From assembly GCA_009702205.1 (NCBI GenBank), contig WLIM01000004.1, positions 1-26,946 of the forward strand: a stretch of 26,946 bases of DNA. Reading direction: 5' to 3'. The position numbers were made by a program, and so were the translations under genes. Shown piece by piece: positions 1 to 7,212 of the stretch (within the stretch, counting starts at the first letter, position 1; the number at the start of each line of letters is the position of its first letter). Under the pieces are notes generated by a model. The model had not been told where the DNA came from and searched no databases. It saw only the letters and a list, made by a program, of their open reading frames with translations. The DNA is from Actinomycetota bacterium. GTDB lineage: Bacteria; Actinomycetota; Actinomycetes; Nanopelagicales; Nanopelagicaceae.

Positions 1-74
1 GTCTCAAGACTTGGTGCGACTGTGCGTTCTTCTAATTCAGGATCGAGAATGACCATGAGTTCATATCTACGCAT
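1..74 (-). CDS. rpsF: 30S ribosomal protein S6, 5' part only (cut by window edge)
   Basis: The reverse strand reads MRRYELMVILDPELEERTVA and onward for 24 codons, the typical N-terminus of actinobacterial ribosomal protein S6, which pairs with S18 on the platform of the small subunit. The ATG is at 72-74 and is preceded by a strong Shine-Dalgarno (GGAGGT, about 85-90 on the plus strand). The rest of the gene lies beyond position 1. It follows the GT87 membrane protein gene in the same direction, as rpsF does in Mycobacterium (Rv0051-Rv0053 region); ssb, rpsR and rplI would be expected next. Identification is by recognised N-terminal sequence plus synteny. Confidence 0.93.
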   Translation of the reverse strand, partial: MRRYELMVILDPELEERTVAPSLE

Positions 75-183
75 AAGTTAACCCCACCTCCTCTGGACTA
101 AAGCGGCCACGGAATTTCCGCGGCAGGAGGGTTATTGCTCCTTCATTGAATAACCGCGGGTGCGGTTGCTCTCGGAAGGAAGG
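75..183 (-). promoter_or_regulatory. rpsF leader with two hairpins
   Basis: This is the 109-base gap between the GT87 stop and the rpsF start, read on the minus strand. It can form a perfect 6-bp hairpin (AACCGC, loop ACCC, GCGGTT; 152-167) and a 7-bp hairpin with one G-U pair (GCCGCGG, loop AAAUU, CCGUGGC; 105-123) ending about 15 bases before the Shine-Dalgarno. Neither is followed by a T run, so they do not look like intrinsic terminators. S6 operons in many bacteria carry a leader RNA bound by the S6:S18 complex; this could be such an element, but I cannot confirm that motif by eye. Confidence 0.45.
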
Positions 184-1383
184 CTAAGCGTAACCCTGAC
201 CGACGTTAGATAGAAATTCAAGGTTCTGTGGACCAAATTTTGGTGTGGATCTACGCATAAGACGCAGGGCAAACCAGGCCAGGGCGGTGATTCGGAGCAA
301 GGCTGCGAAGGCATAGGCGCCAGCTGGGATGGCGAACTTTGCGCCAGAAAGGCTGGCCAAGTATTGCCAGATGGCAAAGTGATAAATCAATTCTGCAGAT
401 TGCCAAATCCAAAAATCAAAACGGTCTTTCTTATCAATCATTGCAATTATTGCAAGTGGTGTTAGCCATAAAACATACTGCGGTGAATAAACCTTGCTTG
501 CTGTTACAAAGATTGCGACGATGAAGAATGAAACTGAGGCAAGAGAAGGAATTTCTGAGATTCCAAAAATAAAGAGTGTGAAGAGACTAGCGCCCGTGAT
601 AAAAAATAGAATAGAGATTAAATTTAGATTATCAATTTTAACATTCAAGACGTTGAGTGCATGCCAAATTGATCCCCAATCGGCGCCACGATCTGAATTA
701 AGTTTGAAGAATCTAAACCAACCAGTTGGGGTAGTAAAAATAAATGGCAGATTTATTGCAAGCCAAGTGATTGTTGTAGTTATTAAGTATTCAATAAATT
801 GTTTGAACTTACTTCGTCTAACAAAAATTAGCGCAATTGGAAGAAGTAGAACTATGGGGAAAAATTTAGTTGCAATTGAGATTCCAAGAAGAAGTGCGCT
901 AGTTCGATATTTTCGGGCATCAAATAAATAAATTGCTGCCAATGAAGATATGACTGCCCAGATATCCCAATTGATGTAAAGCGAGGCAACAACGGCTGGC
1001 GCAAGAGGCAGTAAATACCAGAGTTCTGGTTTTAATTTTTTCAATAAGAGAACAGATGCAATGAAAAGAAGGGCGATTAATAGCGCATTGATATCAAAAT
1101 AATTTCGATATTTATTTCCAGAATCACCGACTAAGAAAGATGTTGCCCACATAACCAATCCAGTTATTGGCGGATATTCGACCGCTTTTGTTGCACTTGA
1201 ATATGGCCAATCATGAGTGATTAATTCACGTTCGCCGAAGAGTGCTGGCAAATCTGAATAGCAGGCATGTATGTAATCGCTGGGCGGTGCCCAGCCATTT
1301 GATCTACAGTTCTCGAACTTCGCGAAGCTAAGAATGGCTGCGAAAAGGGCAATAAATACTGCACTTCTAGCGATTAATTTCAC
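184..1383 (-). CDS. GT87 (DUF2029)-type polytopic membrane glycosyltransferase
   Basis: This 399-residue protein is strongly hydrophobic, with about ten predicted membrane spans. A luminal-type loop with an EYPPITGLVMW segment near residue 70 is typical of the GT87 / DUF2029 family, which transfers sugars (often mannose) from polyprenyl-phosphate donors outside the membrane. The donor and acceptor here are unknown. The start is GTG (1381-1383), which overlaps the ponA stop by four bases, so translation is probably coupled to ponA. Mycobacterium has a similar membrane protein (Rv0051) between ponA1 and rpsF, supporting the family call. Coupling to a peptidoglycan synthase suggests a role in envelope glycan assembly; that is inference. 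Confidence 0.8.
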   Translation of the reverse strand: MKLIARSAVFIALFAAILSFAKFENCRSNGWAPPSDYIHACYSDLPALFGERELITHDWPYSSATKAVEYPPITGLVMWATSFLVGDSGNKYRNYFDINALLIALLFIASVLLLKKLKPELWYLLPLAPAVVASLYINWDIWAVISSLAAIYLFDARKYRTSALLLGISIATKFFPIVLLLPIALIFVRRSKFKQFIEYLITTTITWLAINLPFIFTTPTGWFRFFKLNSDRGADWGSIWHALNVLNVKIDNLNLISILFFITGASLFTLFIFGISEIPSLASVSFFIVAIFVTASKVYSPQYVLWLTPLAIIAMIDKKDRFDFWIWQSAELIYHFAIWQYLASLSGAKFAIPAGAYAFAALLRITALAWFALRLMRRSTPKFGPQNLEFLSNVGQGYA

Positions 1384-3353
1384 TGCTTTGCTGCGAGTTT
1401 CTTCTTCTTTGTTGCACCTGATTCATATTTTCCGGCAAGTGTTGGATCAAGTGTTGGAACTGCATCTAAATATGAAACTGCTTCAGTCCCACCAATATTT
1501 GCTGGTTCTGGGAAGGAGGTAGCAGGCATACCTTTTTGTGCAAGCTTTGTATAAGTGTTCCAAACTCGTGCTGGGAATGTGCCGCCAGTAAATGCTCCGA
1601 GTCCACCAATTCCATTTAGTGATTGTGTTGCGTCATCTCTAAACATAGCAACGGTTGTTGCAAATTCTGGAGTAAAACCATTGAACCAAGCAGATGCGTT
1701 ATCTGTTGTAGTTCCAGTCTTGCCTGCTGTTGGTCGCCCGACGCCACTTGAAGCTGCGCCACCAGTTCCATATTTTGTAACTTGTTCAAGAGCGTAAGTT
1801 AAATCTGCCATTACATCTGGTTGGAATACTTGTTGGGCTTCAATCTTGCCTTCATATAACACGCCCTTATTTGATCCCAACACTTCCTTAATAATAAATG
1901 GAGTTGCATAAGTACCATTTGCGGCAAAAGTTGCATAAGCAGAGGCCATATCTATTACGTGTGGTGATGCAACACCGAGAGAAATAGAAGGAGTCGGCAT
2001 AAGTGCGACCGTGTTTGGAATTCCTGCCCGTCTAGCAACATCTACAACTTTGTCGGGTCCGGCCTTAATTCCGAGTGGTACAAAGATTGTGTTAATTGAA
2101 TGCGCTGTTGCTGCGAGCAAATTAATTTCGCCTTCTTGCTCGTTGCTGTAATTAAATACTGGATATGGTTTTCCAGCATCGTCGAATACTTGTGGTGACT
2201 TACCGTTCCAAATAGAGGTAAGTGGAATTCCTTGTTCTAGGGCGGCAACAAGTGCAAATGGTTTAAAGCCAGATCCGGCTTGAGTAATAGATTGGGTTGC
2301 GCCATTTAATTGCGTAACTAAATAATCTTTACCGCCGTACATCGCAACTACTTCGCCAGTTCCTGGTCTTATTGAAACAAGTGCAGCATGGAAATTATCA
2401 GGTGTTTTCGCTGGTCCGCGCGTATCCATGGCCTTCACTGCTGCTTCTTGGTTCTTCTTCTCTAACGTAGTTTTAATTACATAACCACCGGTTTGAAGTT
2501 GAGCTTCAGTAAATCCAAGTTTTGCAAGTTCATGAACAACCCATGAAATTACATATCCTTTTGGACCGGCTAGTGCGCCTGAAGTAACACGATCGCGAAG
2601 AGTTGGATATTTCAAATTTTTAGCTTGTGCTGGCGTCAGCCACTTTTTTGCAACCATGCCATCAATAACATATTGCCATCTGGCTTTTAATCTCGTTGCA
2701 TTATCTTTTCCATATGAAGGATCGTAATAACCAGGAGAACGCAAAATACTTGCGAGCACTGCAGATTCCGAGATAGATAATTTGCTTACACTCTTGCCAA
2801 AATAAACTTCGGAAGCAGTTTGAATTCCATAAGATCCGCGGCCAAAATAAATAGTATTTAAATAACTTTCAAGGATGTCATCTTTAGACATCTGATTCTG
2901 TAACTTCATTGCTATAACAAGTTCTTTTACTTTTCTGGTAATTGTTCGTTCCGGAGTTAAGAATGCGGTCTTCGCATATTGCTGCGTGATTGTTGAGCCG
3001 CCTTGACCATTTAACGATCCGGACTTTAAGTTGTTAAAAAGTGCACGGGCAATACCGATTGGGCTGACTGCGCTCTGGGTATAAAAATTGCGGTCTTCTG
3101 CTGCCATTACCGCTTGGCGTACATGTAATGGAATGTTTGCTAATTTAACTACGGTTCGGTTTTCAGAACCAAGACGCCCGATTTCTTGGCCATCGGCATA
3201 TTGAATAATTGTTGATTGACTATTAACAAATGCATTCGGATCAGGAATGCTTACCGTGAAGTAAGCGAATGCGAATCCAAGAACTGCAATTATGAAACCA
3301 ATTCCGCCAGCAAAAATGCCGTAGCGAATTAAGTTTCCCCGCAGATTGTTCAT
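1380..3353 (-). CDS. ponA: Bifunctional class A penicillin-binding protein (transglycosylase/transpeptidase)
   Basis: This is a 657-residue peptidoglycan synthase. There is a short cytoplasmic N-terminus and one membrane anchor (about residues 12-33). The GT51 transglycosylase domain has its catalytic glutamate in AAEDRNFY (E86), then GQGGSTITQQ (116-125) and NTIYFGRGSYG (166-176). The transpeptidase domain has SGFK (S361 as acyl-enzyme serine), SIN (419-421) and KTGT (545-548). It polymerises lipid II and cross-links stem peptides on the outer face of the membrane. No PASTA domain is seen; the C-terminus is short and lysine-rich. The ATG has no well-placed Shine-Dalgarno, but a TAGCCT hexamer lies at -12 to -7, so it may also have its own leaderless transcript. 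Upstream DUF5318 and downstream GT87 genes form a likely operon. Confidence 0.96.
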   Translation of the reverse strand: MNNLRGNLIRYGIFAGGIGFIIAVLGFAFAYFTVSIPDPNAFVNSQSTIIQYADGQEIGRLGSENRTVVKLANIPLHVRQAVMAAEDRNFYTQSAVSPIGIARALFNNLKSGSLNGQGGSTITQQYAKTAFLTPERTITRKVKELVIAMKLQNQMSKDDILESYLNTIYFGRGSYGIQTASEVYFGKSVSKLSISESAVLASILRSPGYYDPSYGKDNATRLKARWQYVIDGMVAKKWLTPAQAKNLKYPTLRDRVTSGALAGPKGYVISWVVHELAKLGFTEAQLQTGGYVIKTTLEKKNQEAAVKAMDTRGPAKTPDNFHAALVSIRPGTGEVVAMYGGKDYLVTQLNGATQSITQAGSGFKPFALVAALEQGIPLTSIWNGKSPQVFDDAGKPYPVFNYSNEQEGEINLLAATAHSINTIFVPLGIKAGPDKVVDVARRAGIPNTVALMPTPSISLGVASPHVIDMASAYATFAANGTYATPFIIKEVLGSNKGVLYEGKIEAQQVFQPDVMADLTYALEQVTKYGTGGAASSGVGRPTAGKTGTTTDNASAWFNGFTPEFATTVAMFRDDATQSLNGIGGLGAFTGGTFPARVWNTYTKLAQKGMPATSFPEPANIGGTEAVSYLDAVPTLDPTLAGKYESGATKKKKLAAKQ

Positions 3354-3359
3354 AACTTA

Positions 3360-3365
3360 AGGCTA
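3360..3365 (-). promoter_or_regulatory. Possible -10 element of a leaderless ponA transcript (TAGCCT)
   Basis: On the minus strand TAGCCT fits TANNNT and ends seven bases before the ponA ATG, which would place the first transcribed base at the start codon. The nearest purine-rich stretch (GGAGAAGG) is too far upstream to be a good Shine-Dalgarno. No clear -35 box is seen. A single hexamer match can be chance. Confidence 0.4.
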
Positions 3366-3383
3366 CCTTCTCCGAACTTGGAT

Positions 3384-3854
3384 TTAATGACCACGCAGTG
3401 ATTTCTCATGAAGGTGCCAGCTTTTCAATTCCTTCGCTGGCTTCCAATCATCATCTTCAAGCGTGTGAACCTTGCGCGGGGCCTTACGCGTGCGGCCATC
3501 TCCTAATAAGAATGAATAGATTAAATGATTCCAACCGCACTCCAAGCAAATCTCGACTGTATAAACCCGGAACTCGCCATATTCATTCTGCATTTCATCT
3601 AATTCACTTAAAGATTTAATTCGCCCGGAATATTGACCAAGTTGATCGCCGAAGGCATATCGAAGTTCGCGCATCTCAGATTTCTTACAAACTGGACATT
3701 GGCGAGTAGTCATTTCGCCGTGATGTTTGGCAGCTCGCTTTAAATATGGATCGGCATCACAAGCATCCATTGCAGAAGCAGAGCCACGGAAGAGAGCGAG
3801 CAAAGTTGCGCGACGATCAAGTGAATAATCGATGTTATCTCGGCGCGACCACAT
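3384..3854 (-). CDS. DUF5318 family zinc-ribbon-like protein
   Basis: This is a 156-residue protein of unknown function, like the conserved actinobacterial DUF5318 family found next to ponA (Rv0049 in M. tuberculosis). It has two CxxC pairs, CPVC (53-56) and CLEC (103-106), that would make a zinc ribbon; the tail is basic then acidic (TRKAPRKVHTLEDDDW). I start it at ATG 3854 (MWSRRDNIDYSLDRRATL), which matches the family N-terminus as I remember it. A TATTCT hexamer lies just upstream, giving a nearly leaderless mRNA. A TTG at 3875 would add seven hydrophobic residues and has no better signal. The gene is 30 bases from ponA and probably cotranscribed, so a link to cell-wall synthesis or its control is plausible but unproven. 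Confidence 0.78.
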   Translation of the reverse strand: MWSRRDNIDYSLDRRATLLALFRGSASAMDACDADPYLKRAAKHHGEMTTRQCPVCKKSEMRELRYAFGDQLGQYSGRIKSLSELDEMQNEYGEFRVYTVEICLECGWNHLIYSFLLGDGRTRKAPRKVHTLEDDDWKPAKELKSWHLHEKSLRGH

Positions 3855-3862
3855 AATGGTAA

Positions 3863-3868
3863 AGAATA
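3863..3868 (-). promoter_or_regulatory. -10 element of the DUF5318-ponA unit (TATTCT)
   Basis: Minus-strand TATTCT fits TANNNT and ends nine bases from the ATG at 3854, so transcription would start two or three bases before the start codon. The gap contains no Shine-Dalgarno. It supports the ATG at 3854 as start. Its expected -35 region (about 3886-3891) coincides with the -10 of the divergent MFS gene. Confidence 0.5.
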
Positions 3869-3884
3869 AACCCAACTAGGACAT

Positions 3885-3890
3885 TACGCT
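3885..3890 (+). promoter_or_regulatory. -10 element of the MFS gene (TACGCT), leaderless
   Basis: TACGCT fits TANNNT and ends eight bases before the ATG at 3898, giving a leader of zero to one base. No Shine-Dalgarno is present in the 43-base divergent gap. Its expected -35 (about 3862-3867) overlaps the -10 of the opposite promoter. Confidence 0.5.
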
Positions 3891-3897
3891 TTGCAGT

Positions 3898-5169
3898 ATG
3901 AAGTTAATAGGTAGATACGGTTCTTTGCCTAAGTTGCTTCGCGTGCGCTGGATGGGCCAATTGACTGATGGTGCCTTTCAATCAGCCTTAGCATCCTTCG
4001 TATTGTTTTCACCAGAGCGCCAGCCAGATGCGGTAAAAGCTGCTTTAGCATTTACAGTTGTTTTGCTTCCATATTCTTTGGTTGGCCCATATGCCGGAAT
4101 ATTTTTAGATCGCTTTAGTCGCAAACGCGTTATTCAATTTGCGAACTTCTTGCGTGCCGCTGATTTATTAATAATTGCAATCTTAATTTTTAAAGGTTCA
4201 ACTGGATTAACTTTAACGTTATTTGTCCTATTTGCATTTGGAATAAATAGATTGATTCTTGCCGGTCTTTCCGCTGGATTACCTCTACTTGTTGAGAAGA
4301 AAGAGTTGATTGCGGCAAATGCACTTGCTGTCACAGGTGGCACGATTTTTGTAGTAATCGGCGGTGGCCTTGGAATTGGTTTGAAAAATATTTTAGATAC
4401 TTCAAAGACTGGCGATCATATTGATGCCCTCCTAATTTTAATTTCTGCTGCAGGGTATTTAACGGCTGCGCTTTTTGCTTCGCGAATTGGGAAACGAGAA
4501 ATCGGACCACTTCCTCATGAAATATCGCAAGAGATAAAGGGCTTTGGCGAGATGCTGCAGGGGTTTCATATTCTGCGCTCTCACGGTGATGCACTTCGTG
4601 GAATTTTTGCTACTGGTGTGCAACGTGGTGGAATAACTGCGTTAACACTTATGGCACTTCTATTAGAACGCAATACTTTTAATGCAACTGATAATCCAGA
4701 TGCTGGTCTCCGTGGATTTGCCTACGCACTAGCGATTGCTGGGGTTGGCATTGGTCTTGGTGCGTTAGCTGGTCCATTTGGAGTTGCAAAATTTGGAAGA
4801 CATAAATGGATTCGAATTTCTATGTTGGCACCAATTGGATTCTTATTATTATTTGGAATATTTCCTAATGAATTTATGATGATTACAACTGCCTTTTTTG
4901 TTGGTGGTTTTGGGCAAAGTTTGAAAATCACAAACGATGCTCTCGTTCAATCAAAAATTGAGGATGAGTTTCGCGGTCGAATCTTTGCTTTTTATGATGT
5001 CGCAGTTAATGGCGCAATTGTGAGCGGTGCAATTATTTCGGCGTTAGTTCTACCTGCTGATGGAGTTTCGCTATTTATGCCATGGTTGATTGCACTTGCA
5101 TATGCGCTTGCGGCATTTGTACTTCTGCGGAAAACTAAATTTGCGGCTTATTCAAGCTCCACCAGTTAA
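3898..5169 (+). CDS. MFS (major facilitator) transporter
   Basis: This is a 423-residue membrane protein with about twelve predicted spans in two halves. The signature between spans 2 and 3 is GIFLDRFSRKRV (about residues 62-73), an MFS motif A variant; a matching loop (GRHKWIR) sits near residue 300 before the second half. The substrate cannot be told from sequence. It resembles the set of actinobacterial MFS proteins often annotated as drug or enterobactin-type exporters. The ATG lies in a short divergent gap from the DUF5318-ponA unit and is probably leaderless. The last 35 bases overlap the 3' end of pcnA on the other strand, so the two genes converge with no terminator room between them. 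Confidence 0.88.
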   Translation: MKLIGRYGSLPKLLRVRWMGQLTDGAFQSALASFVLFSPERQPDAVKAALAFTVVLLPYSLVGPYAGIFLDRFSRKRVIQFANFLRAADLLIIAILIFKGSTGLTLTLFVLFAFGINRLILAGLSAGLPLLVEKKELIAANALAVTGGTIFVVIGGGLGIGLKNILDTSKTGDHIDALLILISAAGYLTAALFASRIGKREIGPLPHEISQEIKGFGEMLQGFHILRSHGDALRGIFATGVQRGGITALTLMALLLERNTFNATDNPDAGLRGFAYALAIAGVGIGLGALAGPFGVAKFGRHKWIRISMLAPIGFLLLFGIFPNEFMMITTAFFVGGFGQSLKITNDALVQSKIEDEFRGRIFAFYDVAVNGAIVSGAIISALVLPADGVSLFMPWLIALAYALAAFVLLRKTKFAAYSSSTS

Positions 5170-6598
5170 GTAACTCTGCTTTTGCAGCTTCCGCCCCAAG
5201 CGGCCCACGATCCATTCGAAGATCAAGTAAGTATTGATATGCCCGCCCCACAATTGGTGAAGGCGAAATGCCAAGAATTGCCATGATTTCAAGACCATCT
5301 AAATCGGGACGAATTTTTTCTAACTCTTCTTGCTCCATCAATAACGCGATGCGCTCTTCAAGTGAATCATAAGTCTTAGCCAGGCTCTCAGCTTTGCGTT
5401 GGTTTCTAGTTGTGCAATCTGCTCGAGTTAAAACATGTAGATGAACTAATTGGTGTTCGGCATCTCGAATATATCTGCGCACCGCAGAATCGGTCCATTC
5501 ACCAGTTCCATATCCGTGAAAACGAAGATGTAAAAAGACAAGAGATGAAACGTCATCCACGATTTCATTGCTAAATCGCAGTGTTTTTAGCCGTTCTTTC
5601 GCCATCCGTGCGCCAACTACTTCATGGTGATGGAATGAAACTCCACCACCTGGAATTAATTCGCGAGTCTTTGGCTTTCCGATGTCATGCAGAAGCGCAG
5701 CAAGACGAATTACAAGATTTGGCCCACCTAATCTCTCTTCCAGAGCAATTGCTTGCTCTAAAACTTTGAGTGTGTGTTCATAGACATCTTTATGATGGTG
5801 GTGTTCATCTATTTCAAGTTTTAACTTTGGGATTTCAGGAATTACAAATTCTGCTAATCCAGTTTCAACTAAAATCGAAATTCCAATTCGAGGATCATTT
5901 GACATGAGAGTCTTGGTGAATTCATCTCGGATTCGTTCTGCTGAAATTATTTTAATACGAGGCGCCATATCTTTAATAGCAGCAGTAATTTTCGGATCGA
6001 CTTCAAATTCCAATTGAGATGCAAATCTTGCTGCTCTCATCATGCGCAACGGATCGTCAGAGAATGAATCTTCTGGCGAGCCAGGTGTTCTAAGAATTTT
6101 TTTAAGTAAATCAGTTACGCCATTAAAGTTATCAATAAATGTCGGTGGATTTGTTGTTAGTTCAAGTGCCATTGCGTTGACAGTAAAATCACGACGCAAT
6201 AAATCGCCTTCGATGTTCTCACCAAATGCAACTTCTGGGTTACGACTTTCCGGATCATATTTTTCACTGCGGTAAGTTGTAATTTCAACTGTTACATCGC
6301 CGAACTGTGCAGCGATTGTTCCAAATTCGCGACCGGTTTCCCAAAGTGAATCGGCGCTCTTTTTTATAAGCGCTTTAGTCTCATCAGGTCTGGCATTTGT
6401 TGTGAAATCTAAATCGTTACCAAGTCGTCCAAGAATTGCGTCTCGAACTGGGCCACCAACTAGCGCGAGTGTGAATCCAGCTTTCGCGAATTTTTCTGCA
6501 AGGTCGCCAGCAAGTGGTCGCACAGATAACGCAGTGCGAGCCAGGTTTGCGGCGATGGCTTTAGGATCGCTGGCATCTAATTCTGGATTCGCTGTCAC
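5135..6598 (-). CDS. pcnA: CCA tRNA nucleotidyltransferase
   Basis: This 487-residue enzyme adds or repairs the 3' CCA of tRNAs from CTP and ATP. It has the class II nucleotidyltransferase head: LVGGPVRD (about 46-53) followed by DLD (62-64, metal-binding aspartates), an RRDFT motif (135-139) and the RRDP-like DDPLRMMRAARFA. A C-terminal HD domain has LLHDIGKP with HD at 304-305. I choose the GTG at 6598. Upstream in-frame codons run into the divergent NUDIX gene, and a TAGCCT hexamer sits correctly for a near-leaderless start here; TTG at 6607 is the alternative. In Mycobacterium pcnA (Rv3907c) is likewise divergent from a NUDIX gene. The 3' end overlaps the MFS gene. Confidence 0.95.
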   Translation of the reverse strand: MTANPELDASDPKAIAANLARTALSVRPLAGDLAEKFAKAGFTLALVGGPVRDAILGRLGNDLDFTTNARPDETKALIKKSADSLWETGREFGTIAAQFGDVTVEITTYRSEKYDPESRNPEVAFGENIEGDLLRRDFTVNAMALELTTNPPTFIDNFNGVTDLLKKILRTPGSPEDSFSDDPLRMMRAARFASQLEFEVDPKITAAIKDMAPRIKIISAERIRDEFTKTLMSNDPRIGISILVETGLAEFVIPEIPKLKLEIDEHHHHKDVYEHTLKVLEQAIALEERLGGPNLVIRLAALLHDIGKPKTRELIPGGGVSFHHHEVVGARMAKERLKTLRFSNEIVDDVSSLVFLHLRFHGYGTGEWTDSAVRRYIRDAEHQLVHLHVLTRADCTTRNQRKAESLAKTYDSLEERIALLMEQEELEKIRPDLDGLEIMAILGISPSPIVGRAYQYLLDLRMDRGPLGAEAAKAELLNWWSLNKPQI

Positions 6599-6606
6599 AG
6601 TATCCA

Positions 6607-6612
6607 AGGCTA
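6607..6612 (-). promoter_or_regulatory. -10 element of pcnA (TAGCCT)
   Basis: Minus-strand TAGCCT ends nine bases from the GTG at 6598, giving a leader of about two bases. No Shine-Dalgarno is seen. It decides in favour of GTG 6598 over the upstream TTG. The -35 region would fall in the first codons of the NUDIX gene. Confidence 0.5.
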
Positions 6613-6618
6613 GAGCAG

Positions 6619-6624
6619 TAACCT
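6619..6624 (+). promoter_or_regulatory. -10 element of the NUDIX operon (TAACCT), leaderless
   Basis: TAACCT fits TANNNT and ends exactly seven bases before the ATG at 6631, so the mRNA would begin at the start codon. There is no purine-rich Shine-Dalgarno upstream. The -35 region would overlap the pcnA start codon. Confidence 0.55.
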
Positions 6625-6630
6625 TGCCCC

Positions 6631-7212
6631 ATGACCACGGCGCCTGGTGGCGGTGGCGAGGCAAAACGGAAAAAGCGTCGCAGACGACGTCCGAAGGGCC
6701 CGACCCCACCAAATTTAAATAATTCTGCAACTCCCTCGAAAAATCCTGCTGCCAAAAAAGCACCAGCTAAGCGGGTTTATGCCAAGCGAGTGGATGAAGT
6801 CAGCGCTGGCGGATTAGTTATAGATTCAACTGGAACTAAAGGTCTATTAATTGGGCGACGTGATTTGAAAGATCAAAGTCGTGAGCGTTTGCTCTGGTCG
6901 CTTCCAAAGGGACATATTGAAGAAGGCGAAACTCCAGAACAGGCCGCAATTAGAGAAGTTGCTGAAGAAACTGGAATTCAAAGTGAAATCGCTAGAGAAC
7001 TTGGCGTAATTGATTTCTGGTTTATGGCCGGTGGCAACCGTATTCATAAGACAGTTCATCATTATTTATTTAAAGAGGTAGGTGGTGAACTTGCTCCTCA
7101 AATAACTGAAGTTGATGATGTTGGTTGGTTCCCATTAAATGAAATTGTTGAACTGCTTGCCTATCCAGATGAGAAAAAATTAATTGCGAAATCTGGTGAT
7201 TTAGTAATATGA
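6631..7212 (+). CDS. NUDIX hydrolase (MutT4-like) with polybasic N-terminus
   Basis: This 193-residue protein has a full NUDIX box, G-H-I-E-E-G-E...REVAEETGI (about 94-116), including the REXXEE metal-binding core, so hydrolysis of a nucleoside diphosphate derivative is expected. The substrate is unknown. The first 50 residues are a low-complexity, highly basic tail (KRKKRRRRRPKG at 12-23) that could bind nucleic acid or membrane. Actinobacterial homologues beside pcnA (M. tuberculosis Rv3908, mutT4) have similar tails. The gene starts a tightly packed operon: its stop overlaps the DUF6049 start by four bases (ATGA). It is divergent from pcnA with only 32 bases between the start codons. Confidence 0.92.
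   Translation: MTTAPGGGGEAKRKKRRRRRPKGPTPPNLNNSATPSKNPAAKKAPAKRVYAKRVDEVSAGGLVIDSTGTKGLLIGRRDLKDQSRERLLWSLPKGHIEEGETPEQAAIREVAEETGIQSEIARELGVIDFWFMAGGNRIHKTVHHYLFKEVGGELAPQITEVDDVGWFPLNEIVELLAYPDEKKLIAKSGDLVI

Noticed and set aside
494..931. Plus-strand open frame inside the GT87 gene
   Set aside because: It is the antisense shadow of a well-supported membrane protein, with no start signal or family resemblance.
6561..6763. Longer pcnA beginning at 6763 and other frames across the pcnA-NUDIX junction
   Set aside because: The extra N-terminus is unlike the family and reads antisense through the basic NUDIX tail; promoter spacing supports GTG 6598.
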